Assembly: GCF_001908095.1 (NCBI RefSeq) | Contig: NZ_MKGR01000024.1 | Location: forward strand, 1-60,147 | Reading direction: 5' to 3' | Source: Xenorhabdus thuongxuanensis | Lineage (GTDB): Bacteria > Pseudomonadota > Gammaproteobacteria > Enterobacterales > Enterobacteriaceae | DNA: 60,147 nucleotides | Part shown: positions 28,544-37,770 of the stretch, in pieces | Layout: the number at the start of each line of letters is the position of its first letter | How positions within the stretch are numbered: position 1 is the stretch's first letter | Program-made: the position numbers and the translations under genes | Notes under the pieces: model-generated | Database searches by the model: none | The model's input: only the letters and a program-made list of their open reading frames with translations | Told to the model about the DNA's origin: nothing

Positions 28544-29230
28544 TGTTCCTCTAAATATGCAGTGTGAAAGCACATATGTTTCGTTATGTTAAAAAAACAC
28601 ATATTCCTTATATTACAATTTATTACATGAATATCGTTCCTCTAAATATGTATTTTTTATGTGTTCATAGGAGGAATATATTTAGAGGAACAATTGGTTG
28701 CTTTGTTGCCAATTTGTTCTTGTAAATATGCAGTAATGAGGGTGTTCCTGCAAATATACTGTTTGTTACCTGGCCATAAGAGCATATTTAGAGGAACAAT
28801 TGCCTGTTTTTTTGTCAATTTGTTCTTGTAAATATGCAGTAACGAGGATGTTCCTGCAAATATGTTGTTTGTTACTTGGCCATAAGAGCATATTTAGAGG
28901 AACAATTGCCTGTTTTTTGTCAATTTGTTCTTGTAAATATGCAGTAACGAGGATGTTCCTGCAAATATGTTGTTTGTTACCTGGTCATAAGAGCATATTT
29001 AGAGGAGCAATTGCCTGTTTTTTGTCAATTTGTTCTTGTAAATATGCAGTAATGAGGGTGTTTCTGCAAATATACTGTTTGTTACCTGGCCATAAGAGCA
29101 TATTTAGAGGAACAATTGCCTGTTTTGTTGCTAATCCGTTCCTGCAAATATGCTGTTTATTACATGTCCCGAGAACATATTTAGGGGAACAATTGCCTGT
29201 TTTATTGTCAATCTGTTCTTGAAAACATGC
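28544..29230. repeat. incA: Downstream iteron array (incA-like) with ~105-bp tandem repeats
   Basis: About 18 iteron copies in both orientations lie between rep and parA. The middle part consists of a tandem unit of about 105 bases (inverted iterons at about 28782, 28888, 28993 and 29098, then a shorter last unit at 29174). Each unit carries one reverse iteron (GCATATTTAGAGGAAC) and two forward ones (GTTCTTGTAAATATGC, GTTCCTGCAAATATG). P1 incA has nine iterons, so this is enlarged. The long ORF across it is repetitive and not a real gene. Confidence 0.85.
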
Positions 29231-29308
29231 TATTTGACCACGTTACGATCTTGCCAAGATGGAATTCTACTTCTTCGAAGCAAATCAGTTATGATTATTT
29301 TTTAAATT

Positions 29309-29385
29309 TGTACAACTTTTTTTAGAAAAACATATAAACTATGTACAATCATACTTATTCTGTACATTTTGGATAAGGTTGTACA
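29309..29385 (+). promoter_or_regulatory. par operator with four TGTACA sites
   Basis: The palindrome TGTACA occurs at 29309, 29342, 29361 and 29380 just before the parA ATG (29387), with AT-rich sequence between. P1-type ParA proteins bind their own promoter through an N-terminal HTH, so these sites are the probable autoregulatory operator. The sites differ from those of the second par operon, which would keep the two systems separate. Confidence 0.65.
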
Positions 29386-29386
29386 T

Positions 29387-30589
29387 ATGAAAAAAAACTA
29401 TGGTGGAATTTTAGACACTGCGAAAAGAGCGGAGATAATGTTGCAAGGGCTGAGTAATCAGATCGAGCAGCAACGTATAGAGTTTAAACAAACTAGGTAT
29501 TATCAAACTTTCACGAAAAATACTGTAGCCAAAATGCCTATGCTGAATCGTCGTTCTGTGGATCAGGCAGTAGTGGAGATGGAAGCACAGGGTTACATAT
29601 TTGGCAAACGTCAGACTGGTTCTACTTCTCAGTATGCACTAACACTTCAAAATGTCGTCGATATCTATAAACACCGCAATATTCCGACTTATCGAGATAA
29701 GTGGGGAGAGGCTTTTACGATCTTCGTAGTTAACCTCAAAGGTGGGGTATCAAAAACGGTATCGACGGTAACACTTGCACATGGTTTGCGTGCTCATCCT
29801 TCTTTAATTCATAACGATCTACGTATTCTTGTGATTGATATGGACCCACAGGCATCTAGCACAATGTTCCTAAGTCATCACAACAGTATTGGTTCTGTTC
29901 TGGAAACAGCTGCTCAGGCGATGCTTAACAACGTAAGTCGTGAACAACTTATTGAACAGTTTGTACGGCCTACGGTTATGTCAGGAGTGGATGTAATACC
30001 TGCCTCTATTGATGATGCTTTCGTAGCTAGCGAGTGGAGTCAACTGGTACAGCAATATTTGCCAGGCATGTTTCCGTCTGAAGTGTTGCGGAAAACAGTT
30101 ATTGATCGTCTTTCTAAAGACTACGACTTCATTCTTATCGATACAGGGCCACATCTCGACGCATTTATGCTCAATGCTATCGCAGCCAGTGACATTTTAT
30201 TGACACCAACACCACCCGCCCAAGTCGATTTTCACTCAACAATGAAATATTTGACTCGTCTGCCAGAAATGGTAGAGCGAATTGAGGCTGAAGGAATACA
30301 ATTACGGTTGCGTGGCAATATTGGTTTCATGTCGAAAATGAGCACCAAATACGATCACCAGACTTCACAAAGTTATGCTCGTGAAGTCTTTACCGCATCT
30401 ATGCTGGATGCATCACTTCCTCGATTGGATGGATTTGAACGCAGTGGCGAATCATTTGATACGGTGATTAGCGCCAATCCAGCATCGTATCCGGGGAGTG
30501 CGGATGCACTAAGAAACGCCAAAAATCAGGCTGATATTTTTGTCCGTGCTGTATTTGACAGAATTGAGTACATAAGGAGTCAACCGTGA
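29387..30589 (+). CDS. parA: Plasmid partition ATPase ParA (P1 type, long form)
   Basis: The 400 residues are the size of P1 ParA (about 398). An N-terminal ~100-residue region has an HTH for operator binding (MPMLNRRSVDQAVVEMEAQG), followed by the ATPase with deviant Walker A NLKGGVSKTVSTV, A' VIDMDPQASSTMF and Walker B DFILIDTGPHLDAF. The protein positions plasmid copies via ATP-dependent nucleoid binding and represses its own operon. A TTG start at 29369 is possible, but the ATG at 29387 directly follows the operator. It overlaps parB by four bases (GTGA). Confidence 0.93.
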   Translation: MKKNYGGILDTAKRAEIMLQGLSNQIEQQRIEFKQTRYYQTFTKNTVAKMPMLNRRSVDQAVVEMEAQGYIFGKRQTGSTSQYALTLQNVVDIYKHRNIPTYRDKWGEAFTIFVVNLKGGVSKTVSTVTLAHGLRAHPSLIHNDLRILVIDMDPQASSTMFLSHHNSIGSVLETAAQAMLNNVSREQLIEQFVRPTVMSGVDVIPASIDDAFVASEWSQLVQQYLPGMFPSEVLRKTVIDRLSKDYDFILIDTGPHLDAFMLNAIAASDILLTPTPPAQVDFHSTMKYLTRLPEMVERIEAEGIQLRLRGNIGFMSKMSTKYDHQTSQSYAREVFTASMLDASLPRLDGFERSGESFDTVISANPASYPGSADALRNAKNQADIFVRAVFDRIEYIRSQP

Positions 30590-31587
30590 GCAAACCTATT
30601 CAGCGGCTCGGTCGCACAATGGGGAATTCTCCACTGAGTAGTCTGATGGTTTCTCAGATAGCCGGAAACCGGACGTTCACTCTTGCCTCAGGGAAAAAGG
30701 TAATTTTTACGAGCCAGCATATACCAGCAAATGAATTGCAAGAAAAGACGTTTGTTGACCCCACCATTAATGGCCGTGACCAAAGTATGCTGACTGAAGA
30801 GTCCTTGCAGGACATTATTAGGACGATACATTTGCAGCAGTTTTTCCCAACCATTGGGCGTATTGTTAATGGGAAAATTGAAATTCTAGACGGTTCCCGT
30901 CGTCGTGCTGCTTGTATCTTTTTGAATATTGGATTGGATGTTTTAGTAGCCTCTGAAGACATTAACGTAAAAGATGCCCGTCAGTTGGCAGCCGACTTAC
31001 AGACAGCCAAAGAGCATAATTTACGTGAGTTGGGGTTGCGTTTTCAATTGATGTTGGATAGTGGGATGACGAAGAGTGAGATCGCCAAAGTTGAGGGTAT
31101 TTCGAACGCGAAGGTCACACGCGCATTTCAGGCTGCATCAGTTCCGATTGAAATAATTTCCTTTTTTCCAATCGTCTCTGAACTTTCCCTGCCAGATTAT
31201 AAATTTCTGCTGGATATGGTAAAAGAGATAGAAAAGCGTCAGCTTTCATTAGCAGAAATATTGGATGAAGTCCGAGAGAAAATAGATAAGGAAAAAATAG
31301 AAGAAGAGGCACCAGATGCCATTAAGAATGCGATTATGAATCATTTTCGCAATATAAAATTGACCCGTAGAGCTTCACGTCCCATAAGCCACGCAGTGGT
31401 AACTCCATTGATTGAATTCGAAGATAAGCGTACGTATGCGAGGCGAAAAGAAAATCCAAAAAATAGAACCCTTGTTTATGAGTTTTCCCGTATTGATAAA
31501 GAGTTGCAATCCCGTATAGATAAAGCGTTACAGGACATCTTTAAATCGTACAACGAAAAAAAAGCGCAATCAGCAGAAGACGATTGA
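30586..31587 (+). CDS. parB: Centromere-binding protein ParB (P1 type)
   Basis: The 333 residues equal P1 ParB in length. The N-terminal part has the arginine-rich DGSRRRAACIFL motif of the ParB/Sulfiredoxin-like box. An HTH (GMTKSEIAKVEGISNAKVTR) follows, then a C-terminal dimerisation and second DNA-binding domain, as in P1 where both HTH and dimer domain contact parS. It starts at GTG 30586 overlapping the parA stop, so it is translationally coupled. Its 3' end and following region are duplicated at 929-1135. Confidence 0.93.
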   Translation: MSKPIQRLGRTMGNSPLSSLMVSQIAGNRTFTLASGKKVIFTSQHIPANELQEKTFVDPTINGRDQSMLTEESLQDIIRTIHLQQFFPTIGRIVNGKIEILDGSRRRAACIFLNIGLDVLVASEDINVKDARQLAADLQTAKEHNLRELGLRFQLMLDSGMTKSEIAKVEGISNAKVTRAFQAASVPIEIISFFPIVSELSLPDYKFLLDMVKEIEKRQLSLAEILDEVREKIDKEKIEEEAPDAIKNAIMNHFRNIKLTRRASRPISHAVVTPLIEFEDKRTYARRKENPKNRTLVYEFSRIDKELQSRIDKALQDIFKSYNEKKAQSAEDD

Positions 31588-31589
31588 TA

Positions 31590-31725
31590 ATACAGATTTC
31601 ATAGAGCTTCAATATGTTCGCTGATAACCAGGCTTAATTTTTCTGAAGACATATGAGATTTTCGCGTAGCCGCAGAGATGCTGTAAACACTCGGCATCTC
31701 CGTGATATCTCTTATCACTAACAAT
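31590..31725 (+). other. parS: Candidate centromere (parS) of the first par locus
   Basis: In P1-type loci parS lies directly after parB. Here this segment holds a hairpin with arms GAGATGC (31675-31681) and GCATCTC (31694-31700), and ATTTTCGCG and GATTTCAT boxes. The whole segment is conserved in the otherwise decayed copy at 1004-1135, the main reason to think it is a site rather than random spacer. The exact ParB boxes are not certain and do not resemble P1 parS as clearly as the second locus does. Confidence 0.5.
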
Positions 31726-32531
31726 CTGGACGTTAGCCTATTGCCAACAATAGAAAGTCCGCCACCATAAATAGATGCTTGATGATTCCTAGATTTATAC
31801 ATGTATTCGGTTGGAGTTGATAAATTCGTTACGCATTTATCCGGTATCGTCCAACTTTGTGAATTGCCAAAAGCAGGTGAATTAACAGAGATATTAACCG
31901 TACAAGGCTATTTTTTTGATGTAGATATCTTGTAAGGAAAGGTTGATTTTAGCTACTCTGAAGTACTCCATTGTTTATACACAAATGCGAATATTTTTTC
32001 TCTTTCTTATGAATGAAAAATTGGGGTTTTCAGCCTGAAAATATTTAAAAAAACACTTTTAAATCAAATTGATAAATAAAAAATAAATAGCGGGGAAATT
32101 TCATTTTTTCTTCGTGAATCTCTTGCATATCATGTGACTGTTTCCCATCCTGTCGAGGTGTAGATATCTATACATTGTCGAACTAATCCAACCCACTGGC
32201 GATTGTAACGGTTTTTTCTCGCACATAGAATTGCAAGACGTGGTGGTAATGACGGCACACAGTGTTGCAAACAGGATAGGGCTTATAGGTGAAATCAGGT
32301 ATGTGATACTAGCACGGAGTAGAGAAGCGACATCGTTGTTTTTGCCTTTCCTGTTTGAGGTTATCTCAGAATTTATGGTCGCTCCTGTTTTTGCAACACG
32401 GATATTGTGATTCAAAATAAACACTTTGTTGATAATTAAAATTATGTTGATTTTTTTGTTGTGGCAGTGTTATCGTGACGTATACTTTTTACCGCCAGAT
32501 CTTCATTATGAATTTTACTCGTTACTCAACA
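31726..32531. other. Non-coding or decayed region after the par locus
   Basis: About 800 bases without a convincing gene. The minus-strand open frame 32424-32101 is not recognisable. The segment 32374-32399 (TATGGTCGCTCCTGTTTTTG then CAACAC) recurs with three changes at 59073-59098, so it is probably part of a shared mobile-element end. Confidence 0.4.
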
Positions 32532-32642
32532 ATGAAGCCTTTTCTCTTCTCCGACGTAGTAGAAGCGAATGGCTTTCTTTTTCTGTCAGGACAGGTATCA
32601 ATGAGTCTAGACGGACAACCTCTCTATGGCACCATCATCTAG
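32532..32642 (+). pseudogene. RidA/YjgF-family fragment
   Basis: The frame from ATG 32532 reads MKPFLFSDVVEANGFLFLSG and then QVSMSLDGQPLYGTII before a TAG at 32640. It matches the N-terminal part of RidA (FSDAV.VG..LFLSGQ......G), the enamine/imine deaminase family, but stops after 36 codons where the family has about 125. The rest is missing, so this is a truncated remnant. It lies just before the YheO-like regulator and PhzF-like gene; RidA, YheO-type regulator and PhzF genes are plausible operon partners. Confidence 0.6.
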
Positions 32643-32706
32643 TTGCATTCGATCTTGATGTGGAAATAGAGCTTCAAGCAAGTAGTCACTCATGAACGAG
32701 GAAAAT

Positions 32707-33360
32707 ATGAATAATGAACTCGGCATATTGATAAACGTACTTTCGGCCTCTCTGGAAGCTCTTAGGACGACATTACCTGCCAATACAGAAGCTGTACTAC
32801 ACGATCTTACCCGACCGGAAGCATCTGTTATCGATATAGTAAACGGGCATGTCAGTGGGCGTAAAAAAGGTGATGCCCTGCTATCTGGGCCAAATGAGGA
32901 TGAGGCTTTTTTAGGCCTGATAGATAAACCCCAACATTTATCTCATCATGTGTTTAGCGGCTATACGACAATCACTGCTGCGGGCAAAAAGTTGCACAGC
33001 TCTTCGACACTTTACTACGACTACAACGGTTGCCCTTTAGTCGCGTTTTGCGTGAATGTCGACACCGACATCGTAACGCGCTTAAAGCGCGAATTGGACT
33101 ATCTGGTTCCTGATCCTGTGGTGTTGATCGAACAGGAAAATAATATAAACAGCTTATCCGAACAGTCCATTGATGAGCTGCTTTCACGATTCAGAGCTAC
33201 GGGTTCAGAAAGCAACAAAGAGTTCAGAATGCGGGTTGTGGCTGAAGTATATGCTATGGGGCTTTTTAAAATCAAAGGTAGTGTCAACCATATTGCGAAA
33301 GCGCTCGGTGTGACACGTTATACCATTTATAACTATCTGGATAAACTCAATGAAAAATAA
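32707..33360 (+). CDS. YheO-like PAS/HTH transcriptional regulator
   Basis: About 217 residues. The N-terminal YheO-like PAS domain (residues ~10-120) contains TEAVLHDLTRPEASVIDIVN with NGHVSGRKKGDALL and, later, YYDYNGCPLVAFCVNVD. A C-terminal HTH follows: KIKGSVNHIAKALGVTRYTI with YNYLDKL. This architecture belongs to a family of one-component regulators, some linked to D-amino acid or imine metabolism. An ATG at 32692 is possible; ATG 32707 has the better GAGG ribosome site. The stop overlaps the PhzF-like start by 11 bases, so the two are co-translated. Confidence 0.87.
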   Translation: MNNELGILINVLSASLEALRTTLPANTEAVLHDLTRPEASVIDIVNGHVSGRKKGDALLSGPNEDEAFLGLIDKPQHLSHHVFSGYTTITAAGKKLHSSSTLYYDYNGCPLVAFCVNVDTDIVTRLKRELDYLVPDPVVLIEQENNINSLSEQSIDELLSRFRATGSESNKEFRMRVVAEVYAMGLFKIKGSVNHIAKALGVTRYTIYNYLDKLNEK

Positions 33361-34156
33361 TGATATTACAAAAATCCCTTTCTATCAGGTGGATGCCTTC
33401 ACATCACAATCGTTTAACGGCAATCCCGCAGGTGTCTGTCCGCTAACACATTGGCCTACTGATGCCATTTTGCAGGCTATTGCCCGCGAAAATAATCTTT
33501 CTGAAACCGCTTTTTTTGTGCCGTCAGAAGACGGTTTTCATCTGCGTTGGTTTACACCCACTGTAGAAGTCGATCTTTGTGGTCATGCTACGCTGGCAGC
33601 CTCTTGGGTACTATTCAACAAACAGAATTATCCTGAAAATGTTATCCGTTTTTTTACCCGCAGCGGGACTCTGTCCGTCAGTAGAGAAGGGGATCAATAC
33701 TGCATGGACTTCCCGGCAAAAACGGTTCAGGAAATCGAAGAACCAGAAGGATTGCTTGCTGCGCTGGGGATCATCGACGAAGTAGAAGGTATCTGGCAGT
33801 CAGATGATATTGTCGTGCTGGTAAAAGATAAATCCGCCATTGAGCACCTCAGTCCGGATTTTAATAAACTGGCGGTATTTAAAACTCGCGGTATCATAGT
33901 GACAGCGGATGATGACCAGTTTGACTTTGTTTCCAGGTGGTTTGGCCCGCGGGTTGGCGTGAATGAAGATCCGGTAACTGGGTCGGCATATACCTTTTTG
34001 GCTCCGTTCTGGGCGGGACGTACCGGGAAATCTGAACTCACGGCACAGCAGGGAGGCAACCGCAAAGGGACGCTACGTTGCATCGTAAGAGATGATGGTC
34101 GTATCGCGCTTTACGGCTCTGCACGATTAATGATTGAAGGAACCTTTCATTTTTAA
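33350..34156 (+). CDS. PhzF-family isomerase/epimerase-like protein
   Basis: The 268 residues carry the PhzF hallmarks: VDAFTSQSFNGNPAGVC at the start, ENNLSETAFFVP with the Glu used as general acid/base in PhzF, the glycine-rich VDLCGHATLAAS, and VGVNEDPVTGSAYTFLAPFW. The family includes phenazine-pathway isomerase PhzF and many stand-alone enzymes of unknown substrate. No other phenazine genes are present, so phenazine synthesis is not implied. It is translationally coupled to the YheO-like regulator and once probably to RidA, which suggests imine or amino-acid chemistry (inference). Confidence 0.88.
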   Translation: MKNNDITKIPFYQVDAFTSQSFNGNPAGVCPLTHWPTDAILQAIARENNLSETAFFVPSEDGFHLRWFTPTVEVDLCGHATLAASWVLFNKQNYPENVIRFFTRSGTLSVSREGDQYCMDFPAKTVQEIEEPEGLLAALGIIDEVEGIWQSDDIVVLVKDKSAIEHLSPDFNKLAVFKTRGIIVTADDDQFDFVSRWFGPRVGVNEDPVTGSAYTFLAPFWAGRTGKSELTAQQGGNRKGTLRCIVRDDGRIALYGSARLMIEGTFHF

Positions 34157-34185
34157 AAATAGGCTGGAAAATTGTAACTGCTCCC

Positions 34186-34336
34186 CGCCCTATCGGGCGA
34201 GGCTTCCCACTTCACAGGTCGCTGCTTATGCGTGACAAGTTTGACGCTGGCCTCCATGAGCAGAGACGACGAGACCCGCCGCCTAAACCCTGCTGGTTGA
34301 TATTGAACGCCGCATTGATATCTCTGTCATGCTCTG
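34186..34336 (-). pseudogene. tnpB: IS605-type TnpB 3' end and right-end hairpin
   Basis: The minus strand from 34336 reads EHDRDINAAFNINQQGLGGG and ends RPASNLSRISSDL at the stop (34212-34214). 'HDRD.NAA.NI' is the conserved end of IS200/IS605 TnpB, holding the last RuvC Asp. Next comes a hairpin CGCCC-TAT-CGGGCG at 34186-34199, typical of the right end of these elements, where the guide (omega) RNA normally ends. The rest of TnpB is gone. It is a remnant at the 3' side of the PhzF-like gene. Confidence 0.7.
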
Positions 34337-34433
34337 ATTACCCCATTTTAACGTAGTAGAAAACCGAGTCTGTTCATAATACGATAGATACCCTTTTACT
34401 GGCACTGTACTTGCTTAGGCGGCTCACCATCCT

Positions 34434-36212
34434 TTAAGTTGGCTCAGCTGTACGTAACAGTCCGGCATAGATGCCATCTTTTTCGACCAACTGTTGATGG
34501 GTTCCCCATTCTTCTAACTGACCATCCTTGAGCACCAATATTTGATCCGCATGACGAATAGTAGAGAGACGGTGCGCAATAGAGATGACTGTGCGTTCGG
34601 ATGCCATTTGCGCTAAAGCTAGAGAAATTGCCTTCTCTGTTGTGTTGTCAAGCGCGCTTGTTGCCTCATCCAGCAGTAGAATTGGCGGGTTACGAAGGAT
34701 CGTTCGCGCCAGCGCGAGGCGTTGTTTTTCCCCGCCTGAAAAGCGATAGCCACGTTCACCAACCTTGGTTTGATAGCCTTCAGGCAGCGAGACAATTAAA
34801 TCATGGATTTGTGCAGTACGTGCAGATGCAACAAGATCCTTATCACTGGCCTCTGGGCAGGCAAAGCGTAAGTTTTCTGCGATGCTGGCATTCATGAGAA
34901 ATGGCTCTTGCGTGACTACGCCAAGTACGCTTGCAAGTTGTTCAAAGCTCATTTCTCGAAGGTCAATACCATCAATGGTAATTCGACCTTGACTCGGATC
35001 AACGAGTCTAGCCAGAAGATAACCGAAGGTACTTTTACCTGCACCTGTAGGCCCGACTATAGCCACATGACTCCCTGCTGGGATATCTATTGACACATTG
35101 CATAAGCCTGACATGTCAGTATTATCGTAGCTAAAACTGACGTTTTCAAATCGTACATGGCCACGCGAACCTTCATTACGGAAGTCTCGAACCTGAACAG
35201 GCTCTACAATATCAGGAGGGGTGTCTAAATATTTAAAAATACGTGTAAATAGTGCCCGTGTAGTGCGCAGTTTTACCGTATTTTCCAATAAATTTTCTAA
35301 GGGCCACAACAATTGTTCCTGTAGTGCGATCAAGGCCACAAGCGTACCGATGGTAACTGGCACGCCTTGTCCAATCAGCAAGCCACCCAATAGTAATGTC
35401 AGCGCTGGCATCGCACCGAGTAATAGTTCAATCACCGACCATGACCATTCACCGGCAGTATGTGCACGCACTTCTAAATGCAAGGTTTTGGACGATGCGT
35501 TTTCAAAACGCTGGATCAGAAAAAGACCACGTGCCAAAGTACGCGACAGGATAATGCCTGGCGCTGATAGGGTCTCTTGTACGATCGCAGACATATTTGC
35601 ATGACCATCTTGTTGTTGATGCGTCAGGCGTTCACGTATGAGTCCGACTCTGTGGCTGATCCAGAGTGATGGCGGCAAGACGACAAAGGAGAACAGGGCG
35701 AGTCGCCAGTCCAGCAACAGCATCGCGATGGCGGTGGTTACGGTAATGGTGGCATTGCGAATGATTTCGGTCACCGTATTGCTGACGACAGATTGAAGTC
35801 CGCCAATGTCACTGGCGATACTTGATTGAATTTCGCCTGTCCGAGTTCGAGTGAAAAAGGCAAGAGAAAGTGTTTGCAGGTGCCCATAGAGCCGTACCCG
35901 TAGATCGTGCATAATGGCTTGACCTATCTTGGTAGATAATATCATTTGTGTTGCGTTAATCCCTGCGTTTAGAGCGGTAATCACGATCAAACCTAATGTT
36001 AACCAGCCAAGGAGTTGTATGTCTTGTCGAGGTAGTGCAGTATCAATAATTTCGCGTAATAAAAAGGGCGCGAGAACGCCGATACCAGCCCCAATGACGA
36101 TGAGTAAACCAATAAAAATAATGCGTCCTCGCCAAGGCTTAAATAGGGTCAGAATGCGTTTTAAAGAGACATGGCGCGCAGAAAGTTTTTCGTAATCGTC
36201 AAAATTATCCAT
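34434..36212 (-). CDS. ABC exporter, fused permease and ATPase (MsbA/LmrA type)
   Basis: The 592-residue half-transporter has an N-terminal six-helix membrane domain (about 30-310) and a C-terminal ATPase with Walker A IVGPTGAGKST, Q-loop VVTQEPFLMNAS, signature YRFSGGEKQRLALAR, Walker [13 protein letters not shown] and switch His in VISIAHRLS. It would act as a homodimer exporting lipid, peptide or drug substrates. No peptidase domain and no partner gene, so the substrate is open. It stands alone, divergent from the IS1 remnant. An IS605 remnant lies downstream. Confidence 0.92.
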   Translation of the reverse strand: MDNFDDYEKLSARHVSLKRILTLFKPWRGRIIFIGLLIVIGAGIGVLAPFLLREIIDTALPRQDIQLLGWLTLGLIVITALNAGINATQMILSTKIGQAIMHDLRVRLYGHLQTLSLAFFTRTRTGEIQSSIASDIGGLQSVVSNTVTEIIRNATITVTTAIAMLLLDWRLALFSFVVLPPSLWISHRVGLIRERLTHQQQDGHANMSAIVQETLSAPGIILSRTLARGLFLIQRFENASSKTLHLEVRAHTAGEWSWSVIELLLGAMPALTLLLGGLLIGQGVPVTIGTLVALIALQEQLLWPLENLLENTVKLRTTRALFTRIFKYLDTPPDIVEPVQVRDFRNEGSRGHVRFENVSFSYDNTDMSGLCNVSIDIPAGSHVAIVGPTGAGKSTFGYLLARLVDPSQGRITIDGIDLREMSFEQLASVLGVVTQEPFLMNASIAENLRFACPEASDKDLVASARTAQIHDLIVSLPEGYQTKVGERGYRFSGGEKQRLALARTILRNPPILLLDEATSALDNTTEKAISLALAQMASERTVISIAHRLSTIRHADQILVLKDGQLEEWGTHQQLVEKDGIYAGLLRTAEPT

Positions 36213-36344
36213 ATATTTCGTTATCCAAGTTTTAATTAGTAGTGCTTTTTATAAAATTCCGGATGCTTTCTAAGGAATAGGATAAACCCAACTATTAATA
36301 TTTTCATATTGAAGAACATCAGATAGTGTTCCAATGTCAAAATC

Positions 36345-36930
36345 GGTCGCGTATTCAATCCGTTGATTTGTGTTAAACATAGTATTCACGTTCAATGAAA
36401 GTCCCGATGACTTTATCATGCATTTCCGGTGACTTAGAATAACCCAACGTTTTACGATTGAGTCGCTTAAGTCGGTTGCGCAACGTCAAATTCTCCCGCT
36501 CAATACGTTGAGTGAAGGTTTTTCCGACAACATGCTGGTTTTTGGGTAATAAACTGTAAGCTTTGAAATTATCTGTACACCAAAAGACAACATTAAACGA
36601 AGCCAGTTTTTTGAGGAGTTTCTTGAGTGTTTTTTTGCTTCTTGCTCCGAATGTATGGGCAATGATACGTTTTAATCGAGGTTCCCAAGCATACCATAAC
36701 CAACGTTGGCACTTTTTATTCCCGACAAATGACCACACCTCATCAACTTCACAAATGAGCTGAACGTTGACATTATCCAGTGGGAGCGTTGTTACGCATC
36801 GTGGTTGGAGTTTTTTAAAGTGCGAACAACAGCATTGATACTGATATGTAATGCACGGGCCGTATCACGGATACCCGCATTATTCATGGCAAGGTCAACA
36901 ACGTGTTCTTTTATACCCGCTTGGCACGCG
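36345..36930 (-). mobile_element. IS1-family element, truncated in insA
   Basis: The insB part (36738-36373) encodes VDEVWSFVGNKKCQRWLWYA with WCTDNFKAYSLLP and the C-terminal ERENLTLRNRLKRLNRKT, the IS1 DDE enzyme. Upstream, insA pieces (AMNNAGIRDTARALHISINA) run to about 36930, where similarity stops and a helicase-like gene begins. The AAAAAAC slippery heptamer used for IS1 -1 frameshifting is preserved between the two frames. One end near 36345 aligns with an IS1 terminus; the other end is missing, so it cannot move on its own. Confidence 0.78.
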
Positions 36931-37742
36931 CGATAGGCGTAATCCAGTTGGAAGGTGCGCTGGCAGGAAAAACAGCGATAGCGTTGAAGGTTAATGCCGG
37001 GCAGTTAGTGCGCTTGCTCAATATCCCGATAGAACGCGCCACAGAGCTACACGAGTGCGAAACAGGGAAAGAGCACGCTGACGCAATCAAAATCAATTGC
37101 AGGGCTAACTATGGTGTAGCCGGGCGTTATTGGATTGAATATCTTTCTCACCACAAAGCCGAAGCAATGGAAGCCTACAGAGCCGCACAAAAGCGCTGGA
37201 GTAAGTTAATCCCGTCCAGCTATGGCGAACAGGTGCACCGAGCAAGTGATCGCTTTGCTGCTATCGAAGCCGCATTACTTATGGGGCATGTTGTCACTGG
37301 CTGGAGTGAGCAGGATTGCCGCGATACGGTACAGGCGGTTTTCAATGTCTGGTTAGCGGAATTCGGGACGGGCAACAAAGAAATTGAGCAGATAGTGGAG
37401 CGTGCAACGGCATTCCTGAATACCTACGGAATGAGCCGTTATGCACCATTACCCTATGATGATCGGGATTTGCCTATCCGTGATTTAGCGGGGTATCGGG
37501 AGAAAAAAAGTGGACATGATGATGCCCCTGTCATTTTCTATACCCTGCCATCCGCATTTAAGGAGGAAATGGCAAAGGGATTTAACCCGGAGTCATTCGC
37601 AGCCGCATTAGCCACTATTGGAATGTTAAAGAAGCCTGCCAAAGGAAAGGGTTATCAGGGCAGAACGCCCCGCCTGAGGCACTTAGGGAACACGCAGCAG
37701 CGGGCGTATGTGATGATGTTTATACCGGATGAAGAGGAGTAA
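36928..37742 (+). pseudogene. DUF927-type helicase/primase-associated protein, C-terminal part
   Basis: The open frame 36903-37742 begins inside the IS1 remnant; the native part starts near 36928. It contains VNAGQLVRLLNIPI, KEHADAIKINCRANYGVAGR and YWIEYLSHHKAEA, the typical C-terminal half of DUF927 proteins, which are replication helicases of phages, satellites and integrative elements. The N-terminal ATPase with its Walker motifs is absent, removed at the IS1 junction. Downstream lies an array of GAGACAAC repeats, possibly the origin for the former element. It is probably non-functional. Confidence 0.65.
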
Positions 37743-37770
37743 ATACCACATCACGAAAAGTCTATTTATA

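Noticed and set aside
28800..29222. 140-codon open frame with strongly repeated peptide
   Set aside because: It is only the translation of the incA-like tandem iteron units; no ribosome site and no family.
28544..29230. Possible CRISPR array
   Set aside because: Repeats are short Rep iterons in both orientations inside ~105-base tandem units; there are no unique spacers and no cas genes.
32101..32424. Minus-strand 107-codon frame
   Set aside because: No recognisable family or start signal; part of it is a repeated mobile-element end also seen at 59073.
33350..34156. Phenazine biosynthesis cluster
   Set aside because: Only a PhzF-family protein is present; no phzA-G companions.
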